Below, piece after piece: positions 13,001 through 25,100 of a stretch of DNA of 64,000 nucleotides (position 1 is its first letter; each line of letters begins with the position of its first letter). The notes below the pieces were generated by a model, which saw nothing but the letters and a program-made list of their open reading frames with translations, was not told where the DNA came from and did no database searches. This DNA comes from Podospora pseudocomata. Its lineage: Eukaryota > Ascomycota > Sordariomycetes > Sordariales > Podosporaceae. The position numbers and the translations under genes are program-made. The stretch spans positions 2,728,001 through 2,792,000 of the forward strand of contig NW_026946366.1 of assembly GCF_035222375.1 (NCBI RefSeq), in the 5' to 3' direction.

Positions 13001-15576
13001 ATTCGTCACACCATTTCAGAAGATGGGAAGAGTGCTCAAAGTGCTGCGAGCTATTCTCTTCATGTTTGCTATGTTGGCAAATGGCTTCGCGTTAGATCGC
13101 CTGTCACAAGAAAAAAAAGGAACCGGCAGGGGGGTGTATGAGAGGGGCTGCCGGGAGTTGTCCGATTTGAATCCGATCGAGCCTAGGCCCAGACAGCCCA
13201 AGGGAAGTAGGTGAGCGTACCTTGAGCAGTATCACCAACAAGATTAGGACTACCCTCGTCGAAACAACATCAGAAACCAAACACAAGTTTGTCGAACCAG
13301 TACAGGTTGTGGTGATATCCATTCATGACAGTAGTCTGAAGTAATGGTGGACAGAAAGCTTGTCTCCATGTCGAGTGGGCGAGTGGGCGGAAGATGGTCC
13401 GAGTTGCGATTGGCTCTTCTGGCTCCTGGAGGGGTGTTTCAGAAGAAGGAAGCTCACCACTGCCCAGCAACCACCTGAAGATGGAGAGCGGGCAATGCAG
13501 GGGACGAGATAGGGTGCATCTACAGATGTTTCAGCGGGCTCCCCAGTTCATGCGAAGAAGAAAAAGCCAAAGTCTGGGTCGCCAAGACTCCTTCCCGCAG
13601 CGGGCGGGAGGCCCACTCTTGATGACCCGGAGAGGGCCTACTAACCTTGAGTATAGGTGATTTGAATAGGGATAGGTAATAGTATTGAATACTGAAGAAA
13701 GTGATATTCACAGGCTACCTACGGTCACGGTACTAAATGGAACACTTCTCACCTTCCTAGTTGCTCTGGCACACGTCGCTTCCCCTGCTAGGTTCCTACT
13801 CTTGACAGGCCGCTGGCGACCCCACCCACTAAACCTTCGTCCACCAGCTTTCCACTGTGGCCGGTGCGTCTTGGACGATCATTCATTCATGCTTTGCCAT
13901 GTCTCTTCTGACGGCCCTTGGAACCCGGCGTGCCCGGAGACCCCTTTCTTGTTCTCGAAGCTTCAGATTCCCTTGTCGTCGATCAGACTCTGGAAGCGCA
14001 CCAACAAGCGAAGGTAACAACATTTCGACCCTGGACCGATTGAACCGGCTGGACTGTCTTGACCTCGAAATAAGGTTGGTTCGTGTGTTTTTGGGAACCT
14101 AAGAATCTCTATCTGAATCCCTCGTTTGTGGGTGACACGAGAATACGGGTGCCTAATTGTCGATCCGGGACAGACAGTTCAAAAATAGCATACGGCATGT
14201 TTCTGGAATACTCAAGGAGCCCTCATGCGGAAGCGAGGCTCAGCTCCGTATCTTTGCCGGCCGCTCCCCTCTACATCCATCACCTCACCTCAGTCGGCCC
14301 CGGCCATGGTCCGAATCGTAGCCTCGGATGAGAAACGTTCAATCAACTACTGTCCCCCGAGTGCAAAGCTTGTTTCTGGCCTTCGGACAATTCTCAACGT
14401 CTCGGGCATCACAACATGCCGACTCTGCACAAATCGTCCTAGCAAGATGCCACACAAGAAACATGCAACACGAGGCACAGGAATATCAAGCAGGTGGCCC
14501 CACCCGAACAAACTCTCCGCCGTGTTCCTCGTCTTCCGTGATACAAGCTCAACTACCAGCCAGCTCTTTTCAGGAAACAGAGCCCGGCCCAGTATTCATT
14601 CGGGCCATGGCTCCCAAACACATTTGGCATCTCCGATAGCGCTCCCAGTGCGGCACCTCAGTGGAGCGTTACTCTTTGGAAGCTAAACATAGTTTTCCTA
14701 GTATGTGACTAGGTAGACAGTCACATTGAGCATCCCTCCCCTAAGCATATCGATCCATCGCGCATTCCCAAGCATGCAACCTGGATCTGGAGAATGAGAT
14801 ATCTCTGAAAGTCCCGGCCGAATAAAGCCAGTTGCAAGACCGGACGAGGTGACTGTGCCACTCAAACCCCGGAATCAGTTCGGACTCTTGATCTAGGCAT
14901 CTGGCAAAGTCGCCCTACGCCCCCTTTGCGCGGCTTGGAACCGAGACGGCACTGTGCCACCGATGGGGATGCCAAAGTCTAAGATTGACAAGTGTTGCGT
15001 GGTGTTGTGGTCTCGAAACGGTACACAAACCGGCAGAAAAAATCCTCCGATTTCACCTTCCTATAGGCCATACGAAAAGCTGATGAAAGCCACGTCCCAA
15101 GTCACAAACGGATGTTCGGGTAGGGATGCAAGTTTGGCTACTGACAAGGCGACCAGCGGCTAAGCATGGGAACTTCTGATCTGCTGGTCATATCGTCCCC
15201 GGCGATGACACTAACTGGACTCTTCCAGGTTCACCATCCACACACTTCGATGCACAACATTCAAGACACACAGGGGTTCATCTCGCGGTCTGGTGTCTGC
15301 GGAGAATTTCCTACCCGGTTGCGTGTCAGACGGGTGGCCGCTGTTGTAATGCATGCGGTCAACTTGGAAGTAACAAAGACAGGGCGGCTTTCCTGCCTGG
15401 GGAGAGAGCAACCGGGCCTCATGGCCGAGGGGAAGGGGGTGGATGATGTGGCAATGATCCGATGTGATGATGTGTAGTGCGGAAGACCGGATCGGGAGGT
15501 GCCTGCTCCTCAACCGATCGAATAAATGATATCGATGACAGTCTCTCTACATCAGACGACCGTCAGATGGAGACCT

Positions 15577-15606
15577 AAAGGGGGGTCACAACATTCCCCC
15601 CCTTTT
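15577..15606. repeat. Perfect A3G6 / C6T3 inverted repeat
   Basis: AAAGGGGGG and CCCCCC(C)TTT face each other across a 10-base spacer (TCACAACATT), giving a stem of at least nine pairs. It lies in the gene-poor stretch and ends in a T run on the plus strand. It could be a transcript hairpin or a chance pairing of homopolymer runs. Confidence 0.5.
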
Positions 15607-17098
15607 CTCCCGCTTGCCGACTTACAACACCCGCATTCTGTTCCCCTCCCGGCAGAGTTTCTCTTCCAGTAAGAGACGTGGATTGTAACTGCTGCTCCCC
15701 GCCGACCCCGCGTCAAGCAGCGTGGCGTTATGTATCTGTACGATACTGCTGTTGCCCGCCACGCCTGCACCAAACTGGAAGGCAACACTTGATGGCTGCC
15801 CTTGGTCTGGCCGGACGGACGGGGAATAGCAACCGATAATGATGATGGAGACAATGGGTTCTGGAACCACGTTGCGATTTCCCATGTACGCATCGGAAGT
15901 CGGAAGCCAACGGCCGCCCCCCCCAACAGTCAGTAGGTATTCGGAGACTTGCGTCTAGGATTAGCTTGCCCTTTTCTTGCCTCCACTCTATCCACACGAC
16001 CTGCGGACCATGACCTCACAATGAGCCGGAAGGGGTGCTCTGAAAGAGTGGGGAAGGGTGTGTACATATGTGAAGGTACAGTACCTTGATGTTGTGTAAT
16101 CGCCTCCTTGCCATCCGAGTCAGGCCAACGTGGGAGGAGGGTTGGCGGCTGACTGATCCTCTGTGAGTGTGAGGTGTTCGTGGATTTGTTGGGGATGTAA
16201 CTGATCAAGCTGAAGACTGCTGGGCGGGTCGTATTTTTCAGATTGAGGTGTAGAGCCGCATGGTGTTCGGATGCTTGTAGTTGGGGCCGCGTGCGCTTGT
16301 TGCCTCTTTGCACACTCCCTTCGAGAGATGGGTTGTCTCCCCTTCTTGCAGTGTCCTGTCGCATGGATTTTTTCCAAGAGCAGCAATCAGAGAGGAAAAT
16401 GGCTCGGCCAAAGTCAGCCTTGGTATTCGATTTGGTGTGTGGTTCTTAAACCATCGGGTTGTCTTTCATGATACAGTAGGCGCGAGTATCGGATAGACTT
16501 CTTGTTTCATGAAGGTGTGATTTCCCTTTAGTTTCCTCAGCCGCAGATTCATGATATTCCTAGAGATACGCTGGCCAGACCAACGCCATTACTTGATCCA
16601 GATCTTGCCAGTGAGGGTATAGGCCATTAATTCGGTGTAAATAGCTGTGGTCAGCTTCCGTCATAATTGCCTGGTCAAAAGCCCAGACCTGCTGAAAGCT
16701 TTGTAGCTGGAAGACTGGCATAGACACAAAAGACTCTAGGCATACACGGCAGCAACAGGTGTTCCATTTGGGCTGTTGAGCATCTGATATTTTTGACTCG
16801 GCATGATTAGATATAGGTGCCTTTATTTCATTGTTGATCTACCAGGTTCATTTTTTAATAGAGCCTTTGTTTACCTGCCAGGTCTGCAAACCCCAGAAAG
16901 ATTGCAATAAATATGGTACCTCATTAACCACAGCCTCAACTACTTCAAGATCCTATAGACACTTCTCTTTCAACAGCCGCGTCTTCGTGCCATCTCGAAT
17001 ACGATGATCCAAATACCCCTAACCAGAAAGCAGATAAACTTCAAGGCCCAAACTGAAATCCCAAAACTCCACCGGAAAAGCACCCAAAAGCCGCCACA

Positions 17099-17299
17099 AT
17101 GTCTGTTACTGTTATCCCAGCATTTCCCGCCCAGATTATCGAAGTGATCAAGGCTATTGCCGAGCTCGAAACTGTCGAGCCTATGCCCGCCCCAGCAGCG
17201 CGAGCGAGCGCACCCGTAGACACTGTAGGCAATCTACCCACTGAGCGAAGGAAGTCTGTACTGTGTCATGAGGTGACATTCGGCCAAAGTCTCGGTTAG
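17099..17299 (+). CDS. Possible small ORF, 66 residues
   Basis: The ATG sits in a very good fungal initiation context (GCCGCCACAATGTC), after a CT/AC-rich stretch that looks like a 5' leader. The 66-residue product begins MSVTVIPAFPAQIIEVI and has an Ala/Pro-rich middle. I recognise no domain and no intron is needed. It could equally be noncoding sequence with a chance start. Confidence 0.25.
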   Translation: MSVTVIPAFPAQIIEVIKAIAELETVEPMPAPAARASAPVDTVGNLPTERRKSVLCHEVTFGQSLG

Positions 17300-18059
17300 C
17301 CAAACCAACGCTCGACTCCCAGGTCGATCACGCATGTTGTATTATTTGGAACGAGGGTGCTTGCATACGGCATCAGAAAGTTTGTGCCATATCTGATCTT
17401 GGACAGCAACCTTGAAACCGCGAGACTCTAACTATTCGGATTTTTCACGAAGAGGCTGTCAAAAAAAAAATCAGGAGTGAAAGTTACATTTGTCAAGCCA
17501 AACACACCAATAATTGTCTCCCAATAGCATACTCTTCTTTCAGTGAGCATCCAGCACCCCCTATCCGTAGTAACAAGTCAACAAGCTCCCCTACAGCTAC
17601 CTGCCAAGCTTCACACCACTCAACTTTCTGATCACCACCCCTCAACTGACCTTTCAAAACTCCTTGAATGCTCCCTGAAGCCCTTGAATCCACACCCGAT
17701 TAGATCTCCACCCAGTCTCCCAACACTTGCCGCAATTTTCCTCCTCCCAACAATAATCTACCGCCACAACACACAACCCCCCCCATCCCTATTGAATCTT
17801 CCATCCTCCAAACCAAACTCATCCCGTTCCTTGATGATGATGTGCTTCTAAAGACAATGGACCACCAAGCCGTCTTGCGCCCCCTCATCTCTTCCACAGT
17901 TGCCACCTGGTATTTGTGTACAGTGATGGCGTATGGAATGGTAACCGGGATCCCGTGTACGCCATCAGTCCGGATGGATGGCATGGCCGGCTTGTCGAAA
18001 GCCTCGGCCAGGAAGCCCCAATGGCCAGGAAGCCCCAACGCGTATCGAGCACTGAACTT

Positions 18060-18309
18060 GCCGTGGCAGGGCAGCAGCCCGTTGGGGGACACGCGAGGTT
18101 GGTGTCTGCGGTGTCTGTATGCTCTCGTGGTGTGAGGTTCTCTCAGGAAAGGGAGAGAGAAAAGGTAGGAAGGAAGGTGGTTGTTGGGTAAGTAGGTGGG
18201 AGGCGTGCAAGAACAGGTTGGTGTGAGGTGGACGAGGTAAGGTAAGCTAAGGTGGCCTTGATTCTCTGGGAAGGTCAGGAAAAATTTGTGGTTGTTTGAG
18301 TATATATAG
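18060..18309 (-). promoter_or_regulatory. Possible leftward promoter: TATA plus pyrimidine-rich leader
   Basis: Read on the minus strand, CTATATATA (18301-18309) is followed by about 200 bases very rich in C and T and lacking ATG, the usual look of a fungal core promoter and 5' leader. The first ATG downstream is at 17984 and opens a 94-residue frame ending at 17700 with no recognisable domain. It may drive a noncoding RNA, a small protein, or a far-upstream start of the regulator gene. Confidence 0.3.
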
Positions 18310-18891
18310 AAGGGGAAACGAGTTCAGAGACAAACGCAAGGCTAAAAATGCAGAAGGAAAAGAATGGTGTTGGAGAAGAATGTCCGGGGGTGATCGGATG
18401 GCCAGGAGTTGGATATATGCTTTGGCCGGACAGGACAAACACTACCTAAGGTAGACTTGGGAAGAATATCCAGACAAAACCAGCCAGTTAGACCCTAGAA
18501 AAAGACAAACAGGAGAGTGTGAACAGCACCGACCCGGACAGTCACCAAATCACACCACATATACCTCAGACGGATAGGGCAAACAAATAGATTTGAGAAT
18601 GCAGTCGAACAGAACCAGCCAGTCAACTCAAAGCAAGGAGGAAAGCAGACCGGCAAGAGAAAGAAATCGGACAACCACATGTTTCAAAACCCGTTTACAA
18701 GCAGCGGTTAGCGACAACCTGCAAACATCACCGGCAGCACAGCATTCGAACAGCAAGATCATCTTCATCATCCAATCCATTCTTTCTCCGAATACTCTCA
18801 GAGTTATCTAATTACCCAAAAAAATAATGAGCCACGCAAAAAGCTTTATCACAAAATCAGAAAGACAAGAAAACCCCTTTTTATGCGCCCC

Positions 18892-20655
18892 TTAATGGAA
18901 CTGATCCTCCGTCACACCCTTACCCATAGCAGCCGTACTGCTAATACCACCAGTCACCATCTTCTGCAGCTCGTCCACGTACGTGGCACCCGACCACTTC
19001 TGATGCTTGACCACATCCACACCGCCCTCCATCTCAGGCTCCTGCACCAGCTCGCCATACGCCCTCATGCCAATCTTGCTGTACGCGCTGGCAAACTTGT
19101 CGCTGATAAGGGCGGTGGTGTGAAGACCAGCGAGGGTAATGAACTGCCAGCAGTAACCCAGGCCAGCCAGGCGTCTGATGTAGGTCTCCTGCTCCTCTCT
19201 GGGCATGGCGGTCTTCCAGTTGAAAGAGGGAGACAGGTTGTAGGCGAGCTTCTGCTCGGGCCAGACGGCGTGGACGCCCTTGGCGAATTCCTCGGCCTGC
19301 TTGTAGTCGGGGAGCTTGGACTCCATCCAGATAGCGTCGCAGTAAGGGGCGTAGGCGATGGCGCGGTTGATGGAGCAGTCGCAGCCGCCCTCGAGACGGT
19401 AGTAGCCCTCGCGGGTGCGGGGGGCGTCCCAGTTGAAGTAAATGTCCTTGCCGAGGATGCCGCGGGCGACGGCGCGGGCCTCCTTGTTGGAGAGCTGCTT
19501 GCCGTTGACGCTGTCGCGGTACTTTTGGGCGAGGGCCTTCTGGTTGGGGAGGTTGGAGGAGAGGATGGCGTCCACGACGTGGTCGTCGAAGCGCTTGAGG
19601 TTGGCCTTGGCGAGCCACTGGTCCTCGATGGCCTGGAGCTCGGCGCCGTTCTTGCCGGCCTTCTCACCAGCAATCATGAGCTCGTTGAGGTCGGGGAGGT
19701 CGGCGTTGTTGGTGCCGAGGATGAAGGCGTGGTCGCGGGGATCGATGGTGGTGGTGATGAGGGTGGCAGCCTCGGCATCAGTACGGGCAATGGCCAGGAG
19801 GTCAGAGCCCATGATGTCGGCCTGGGCACGGATGGCAATCAGACGGTTGATGTGCTCGGAGATGGGGACGAGAACCTTGCCGGCCATGTGGCCGCACTTC
19901 TTGGTGCCAGGGGCCTGATCCTCGATGTGAATACCAGCAGCACCCTTCTCAATGAAGAGCTTGGTGAGCTTCATGACGGCGGTAAGACCACCGTGACCGG
20001 TATCGGCATCGGCGATGATGGGACGGAGGTAGTCGATGTTGGCGAGCTTGGCGCGCTGCGCCTTGGGAACGGAGAGACGCTCCTGACGCTGCTTGCGGTC
20101 GTGGAAAAGCTGGGCCATGAAGAGATGGCCGACCTTGTTGGGGACGGTAGTCTGGTTCAGTCAGTATTTTGCTGCTCTCGTCATCTCCCTGTCACCACAC
20201 TCACATAAGGGTAATCAGCAAGATCCGGGCCGGGCTCGTCAGAGGCAGAGGCCGTTGATGATGATTGCCAGCCGGAAACATAGACTGTGTCGAGGTACTT
20301 GGCCATTTGGGTCACCATTGTTGGCTCCAAGCAGCCGTATGTGTAACTGGCATCCTTGTTCTGTTTTCGAGTCAAGTCAGCGTCGGCTCTTCGGTCATCT
20401 TTGTTGACATGACAGTAAACATACCTGGAACCGCCCCTCAAGAATCTTCCACAGCTTCTTGGCCTGGGCATTGCTGGCATACTCGATCTTGAGGTTGCCT
20501 CTCTTGTTGACGATCTGCTCAGCGGTAAAAGGGCGCTTGGTGTACCGCCATCTTGGCTCGCTCCACCACTTCTTGACCTCGGCCACCTCCTTCGCGAAGA
20601 GCTCGTCCTCAATGTTGGGGTCCACGGCGGGATTGACCATGTTGTTGGCAGCCAT
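18892..20655 (-). CDS. icl1: Isocitrate lyase
   Basis: Three exons (20425-20655, 20205-20360, 18892-20151) join at phase 0 to 548 residues, the expected length for a fungal enzyme. It splits isocitrate into succinate and glyoxylate, the first committed step of the glyoxylate cycle, needed for growth on acetate, ethanol and fatty acids; in filamentous fungi it acts in glyoxysomes/peroxisomes. The catalytic loop KKCGH is at about residues 213-217 with the active Cys at 215; the metal-site segment DADTGHGG and an intact C-terminus ending TEDQFH are also present. There is no classical SKL. The start MAANNM was chosen because the upstream in-frame codon is GTG, not ATG. Close identity to the Neurospora acu-3 product is from memory. 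Confidence 0.97.
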
Positions 20656-22182
20656 GTTGGGCACGCGGTTTTTAGAATTGGGGATGGGTGGGTGTGGCGT
20701 ATGTAAGACCGTTTACGGTTTCTTTGTTGTTATGTATAATCCAACCGGTGATATCAGAGCCCTTGTATATGGGATATGGTGGTGGGTGGGATGGCAGGGA
20801 AAAAAGGGGGTATAAGACAAACAACTGCAAAAAAAGTATAACCAGCCGAGGATGAATTAGGAGGAGGCAGACGACTAATGTATCTCCCCGGCGGCTTCCA
20901 AGAAGGCTTATCGGAACAAGGGGCGCAAAGAAAGGGACGAGGGTTACCGGGCTGAGGCAGCGGACATTGGTGTGGGCGTCGGGAGAGATCGGTCTAGCGG
21001 CTACTCAAAGTAGCCAGAAGGGGATGTAGTCATTGCCCCTGTTCCCCACGTTCGTTTCCATACCTTCAATCCGGGTCTGGGGACATGGTCGTCAACTGAC
21101 TCTTGCTCGCGTGGCTGTTCCACGGATACAAGGAACGGACCGGTCACAAACGGTTGAGTCTGTCTGTTTTCTTTTGTGTTAGTGTTCAGAGCGTTGGCCA
21201 TCATCACCACAAATCATCAACTCGCTACCTCTTCCCATTGCTTGCCGTGACGACAACGACGTACAAAACATGCCCGCATCGAGTGTCATGTCAGAATCCT
21301 TTGAGCCGAGCCATGTTCGCCGCAAGTCCCACTATTTCCCCAACAACGACCCCACACTCCACGAATGGATGCAAGCCGCACCGCCGTTGACCGAATTGCC
21401 GAACCGATGCCGGGGCCAATGCTGCTGAGCGCTGCCGGAATTCAGGCGTTGCGATTGGCCTGTTGCGCCCTTTCAGCGACCCCTCCCCCACAATTGAGCC
21501 ACTGTGAAATTCCATGGAAAATGGCTGGAGATCTGCGTCTTGGAAAACGTCAGTCAAAGGCTGGGCGCAATCATCAATTCTGAAAAAAGTCTGGTTCCTT
21601 TATTATTTTGGGCTATTTCCCTCCCAGTGCCTCCTGTGGCACTGGTCGCGTGGCCAGACAGACGTGAATCAATTGACTTTCTGCTCGTTTTGTTGATGTG
21701 TCTTGCTGTTTTGCCTCTGGAAACCTCACCCCGCTGTTTGCGTCCGACTGTTGCTGGTTGCTGGGCCCATCAATGGCATGTGAAGATGCGTCATAGGTAC
21801 AAACGGACTCGTACCTGGCTGTAACATTTCGACTGTCCCACCTTTCGCGGCTCGCCAATATCTCCGTGATTGGCCATTCCCCTTTGGACCGCTTTGACCT
21901 CGGTCAACTTTATGTCAGCTGCCACTTCAGCCCGGCCCAGCGACAACGAGCTCCTCCGCTGTAGCCGTCTGGGACCGACGGGGCGCCGACCAAGCTCCGT
22001 CTCGAAACGGTGCTCGGCCATCACATGCAGCACTCAAGCCACGAGAAAGCACATGTCTAGTGCTGCTGGGTCCTGGCCGTTGAGGTTCACCCCAGGCACC
22101 TGAAACCGAATTGGAACAGTCACAAACTTTCTGTCTGGACTCTGACAAAGAACCATGCTCATGATTCGGGGGTATCTCAATC
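20656..22182. other. Gene-free: icl1 promoter side
   Basis: Both flanking genes are on the minus strand, so this holds the isocitrate lyase promoter/leader and the 3' UTR of the SNF2 gene. Frames at 21.1-21.8 kb carry no recognisable protein. I did not find a defined carbon-response site that I would defend. Confidence 0.5.
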
Positions 22183-25100
22183 TCAAAGCTCATCATCCTC
22201 ATCGTTGTCAGAAAGAAATATCGTCGGCCTCGGCGGGGCAGGAAGGATTTTCCCAGCGTCCTCATGGATAACGGGGCCGTTGCCTTCTCCCTTTCTCATG
22301 ACCCCCTCCAGCTGAGCACCATACTCCATGACAGCGTCATCTTCTATACTAACAATCGATGGCGATGGCTGCTCCTGTGCCTCAATGACCCTTAGCTCGT
22401 CCAGCTCCTTCTCCAAAAGCTTCGCCTCCCTCGACCGATAGAATGTCTCCAGGCAGTTTCGTCTCTGCTCCTGTGTCCAGCTCTCGACCACTAGCGCAAA
22501 ACCAGTCGCATTCGCAAACCCAAACTCTTTTGCCATCGAACAAAACTGCCGTCTCATTGCAGCTGCCGGCGGGTTGAACTTGTAGTGGACTTTCCACACG
22601 CTGTCGGTATCGGGAACACTGTTGGCCTGGCTATCTGCAAATAATGCGCGGTCGCCTCCCAATTCCTGGCTGTCTTTGTTAGCGGCAAGCTCTGCTCTTC
22701 GTGATAGCTTTTCCTCCACGCGACTGGTGCCAACCACTTCCGAGTTCTCGTGCGTGTATTCAACCCCAGCAGAAGCCAAAATGGCGGCGACGGCATCGCT
22801 CTGTGGTTTCTGCGTCTTGCGGCTCTTGAGCATGTCCTCCTTGTTTTCAATCGTGATGAGCTTTGCCAACTGACTCATGCCCGTCTCGTCGCTGTCGTCC
22901 TCCTGCTTGACGAGATTGATCTCGTCATCTTTGTCCTTTGCCAACTTCTCCAGGTCAATATCGCTGAGCAGGACGCCTGCCTTGGCCTCGGCAACGTTGG
23001 TCTTGTTGACGATCTCTCGGAGAACGACCTGGTCGGGGTGGAAGCTAAGGAGGTTGCCGAGCCCGAATATCTCGCCCTTTCGAGTGCTGTCCTTTTGGAC
23101 GCCTTTGAAATAACGCCTTTCGTTGGATGCGTTGTATCCAATGTTGGCTTGTTGTTGTTTGTAGATCTGGCGAGCGTAGACAATCTCCTCGATGGTTCCA
23201 GCTGATATCAGTCGGAACACGTCCACATCGCGGATCTGACCAATTCTGTAAGCTCGATCTTGGGCCTGGAGATCGTAAGCAGGGTTCCAGTGCGGGTCAA
23301 AGATGACCACCTTGTTGGCTGAGGTGATGTTCAGGCCAACGCCACCAGCTTTAGTCGAAATAAGAAAGACAAACTGAGAGGGGTTTGTGTTGAACTCATC
23401 CACCACATTCTGGCGCTCCTCGTAGCTTAGTGAGCCGTCTAAGAAGCTGACGTTGTAGTTTGTATTGTTGAATAGGTGCCGGAGGATCCGCAGTAGCCTC
23501 ACGCTGTGAGAAAAGACGAGGACCTTGTCGCCATTGCTGTGCCAGAACTGAAGGAGCTTCTTCAAGACCTTCCACTTGCCGCAGAATTCTGGGTTGGCAA
23601 GACTGAGCATCGAATCTCGCTCCTGCCAAAGTTTCTCCCATCCATCGGGGATGCAAGTGCGGACAGTGTTGAGCTCCGTACTTTGCTTGTCGTTTGGGTC
23701 CGCTGAAAATGGTAGAAGGAGTGTAAGGTGGTTGGCAATTTTCTGAAGTGTCGTGAGGCATGGAAAGGTAAGACTCTTCCAAGGCCTCCCATCCTCGAGA
23801 ATCTTGTAGCAACACCACCCCTGTTTTCGTCCAGATGCACACGGGCAAGGTTCCGATGCGCATATGATGTACTGAACTTGATCACCGTCGATAAAGTTTT
23901 GATAGGCCTGGCTCTGAATATCTGTCAAGGGACAAAAAACCACCTTATCCGACTTTTTCGGAAGCTGGTCAGCGATAAGTGTCTTTATCCGGCGGAGAAA
24001 GTAGTCGGGCAGCAGGTTGTGCACCAGCTTCTTTGCTGTTGTCCTGGCGAGACTAAGCTGTTTGAGAGTCGCCTCGTGAGATTGCCCGACAGTCAAAGGC
24101 TTGGTGATGGTGGTGGCCCACTCGGCCAAAGTTCCAAAACGGCCCGGGTTTGTCCAGTTCAACAGCGTCCACAGCTCCTCGTACTTGTTTTGGATGGCCG
24201 TTCCTGTAAGGCCTATCCGGCACATCGCATTAACGCGCCCCATGGCCCTTGTCGTTTCAGACCGCCTGTCTTTCAACTGATGGCACTCGTCGGCAACCAC
24301 GCAATCCCAGTCGATAGCATTGACAGCGTCGCAATTGTTCTTGTAGGTCATGTAGGTCGTGATCATAACCTCAAGCCGCCCTGCTTTGGCCGCACCTAGT
24401 ACGTCTTCTTTCCCAACGCCATGAAATAGGTCGATATGCCACCAGCCCCAGCGGTTCAACTCGTTCTTCCAGTTCTGGATCAGTGATCCAGGACAAACAA
24501 TCAAGACTCTTGGGTACCAACAGCCCCCTGCTCTTCGCATTTTTCTCATCCGCTTCGCATCACGCTCGTCTCCAGTTTTCCCAAATGCGGCTGTGAGAAA
24601 TGCGGCCACTTGTACCGTTTTCCCCAGACCCATGTCATCGCCTAGAATGCAGCCTTTCTGGTAGACAAATCTCTGGTGAAGAAACCGTACGCCTTCGACT
24701 TGGTAGTCACGCAGGTACTGGGCGATCGAAGCTGGGATGATGCCGGCTGAATACTCCAACTCAATCTGCTTTTTAGGACGACATGGTTTGATTCCGCTCC
24801 TTTCGTCAAATTGTGGCCTTTCTGCATGCTGGAATTGGCGTTCGTCATCCGAAAAATACAGTTCCGAATAATCCGGTGGTATCTTGAGTCCACCGACTTT
24901 TAGTTGTTCCCTGTCTCTGTCGAAGCGCCTCCTTCGCTGCTGTAAGTACGTGGGCACCTCTGCCTCTTCATATTCCTGCTGTGTCCCCGGATCTTCGATT
25001 TTAATGGTCCTCTTCCTTTCAGACCTGACCCCTCCCCCTCGTCCTGCCCCCCTTGACCCTCCCCTTCCCCTGCCGCCAGTGGTTGCGGCAGTGGCACGAC

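Larger units (their letters stand above)
10026..18891. other. Gene-poor 8.9 kb upstream of the regulator gene
   Basis: No convincing gene was found on either strand in this long stretch. It contains a 12-base G run at 11040-11051, a perfect G/C hairpin at 15577-15606, a possible 66-residue ORF at 17099, and a TATA plus pyrimidine-rich leader near 18.3 kb facing left. The right end is the 3' side of isocitrate lyase. Long gene-free stretches upstream of fungal regulator genes often hold long leaders or noncoding transcripts; that is inference here. Confidence 0.5.

Noticed and set aside
18883-20208. 441-codon open frame on the plus strand opposite isocitrate lyase
   Set aside because: It mirrors the codon-biased icl1 exon. 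Its Leu/Val/Gly/Asp-rich composition is what the reverse strand of a GC-biased gene gives, and no domain is seen.
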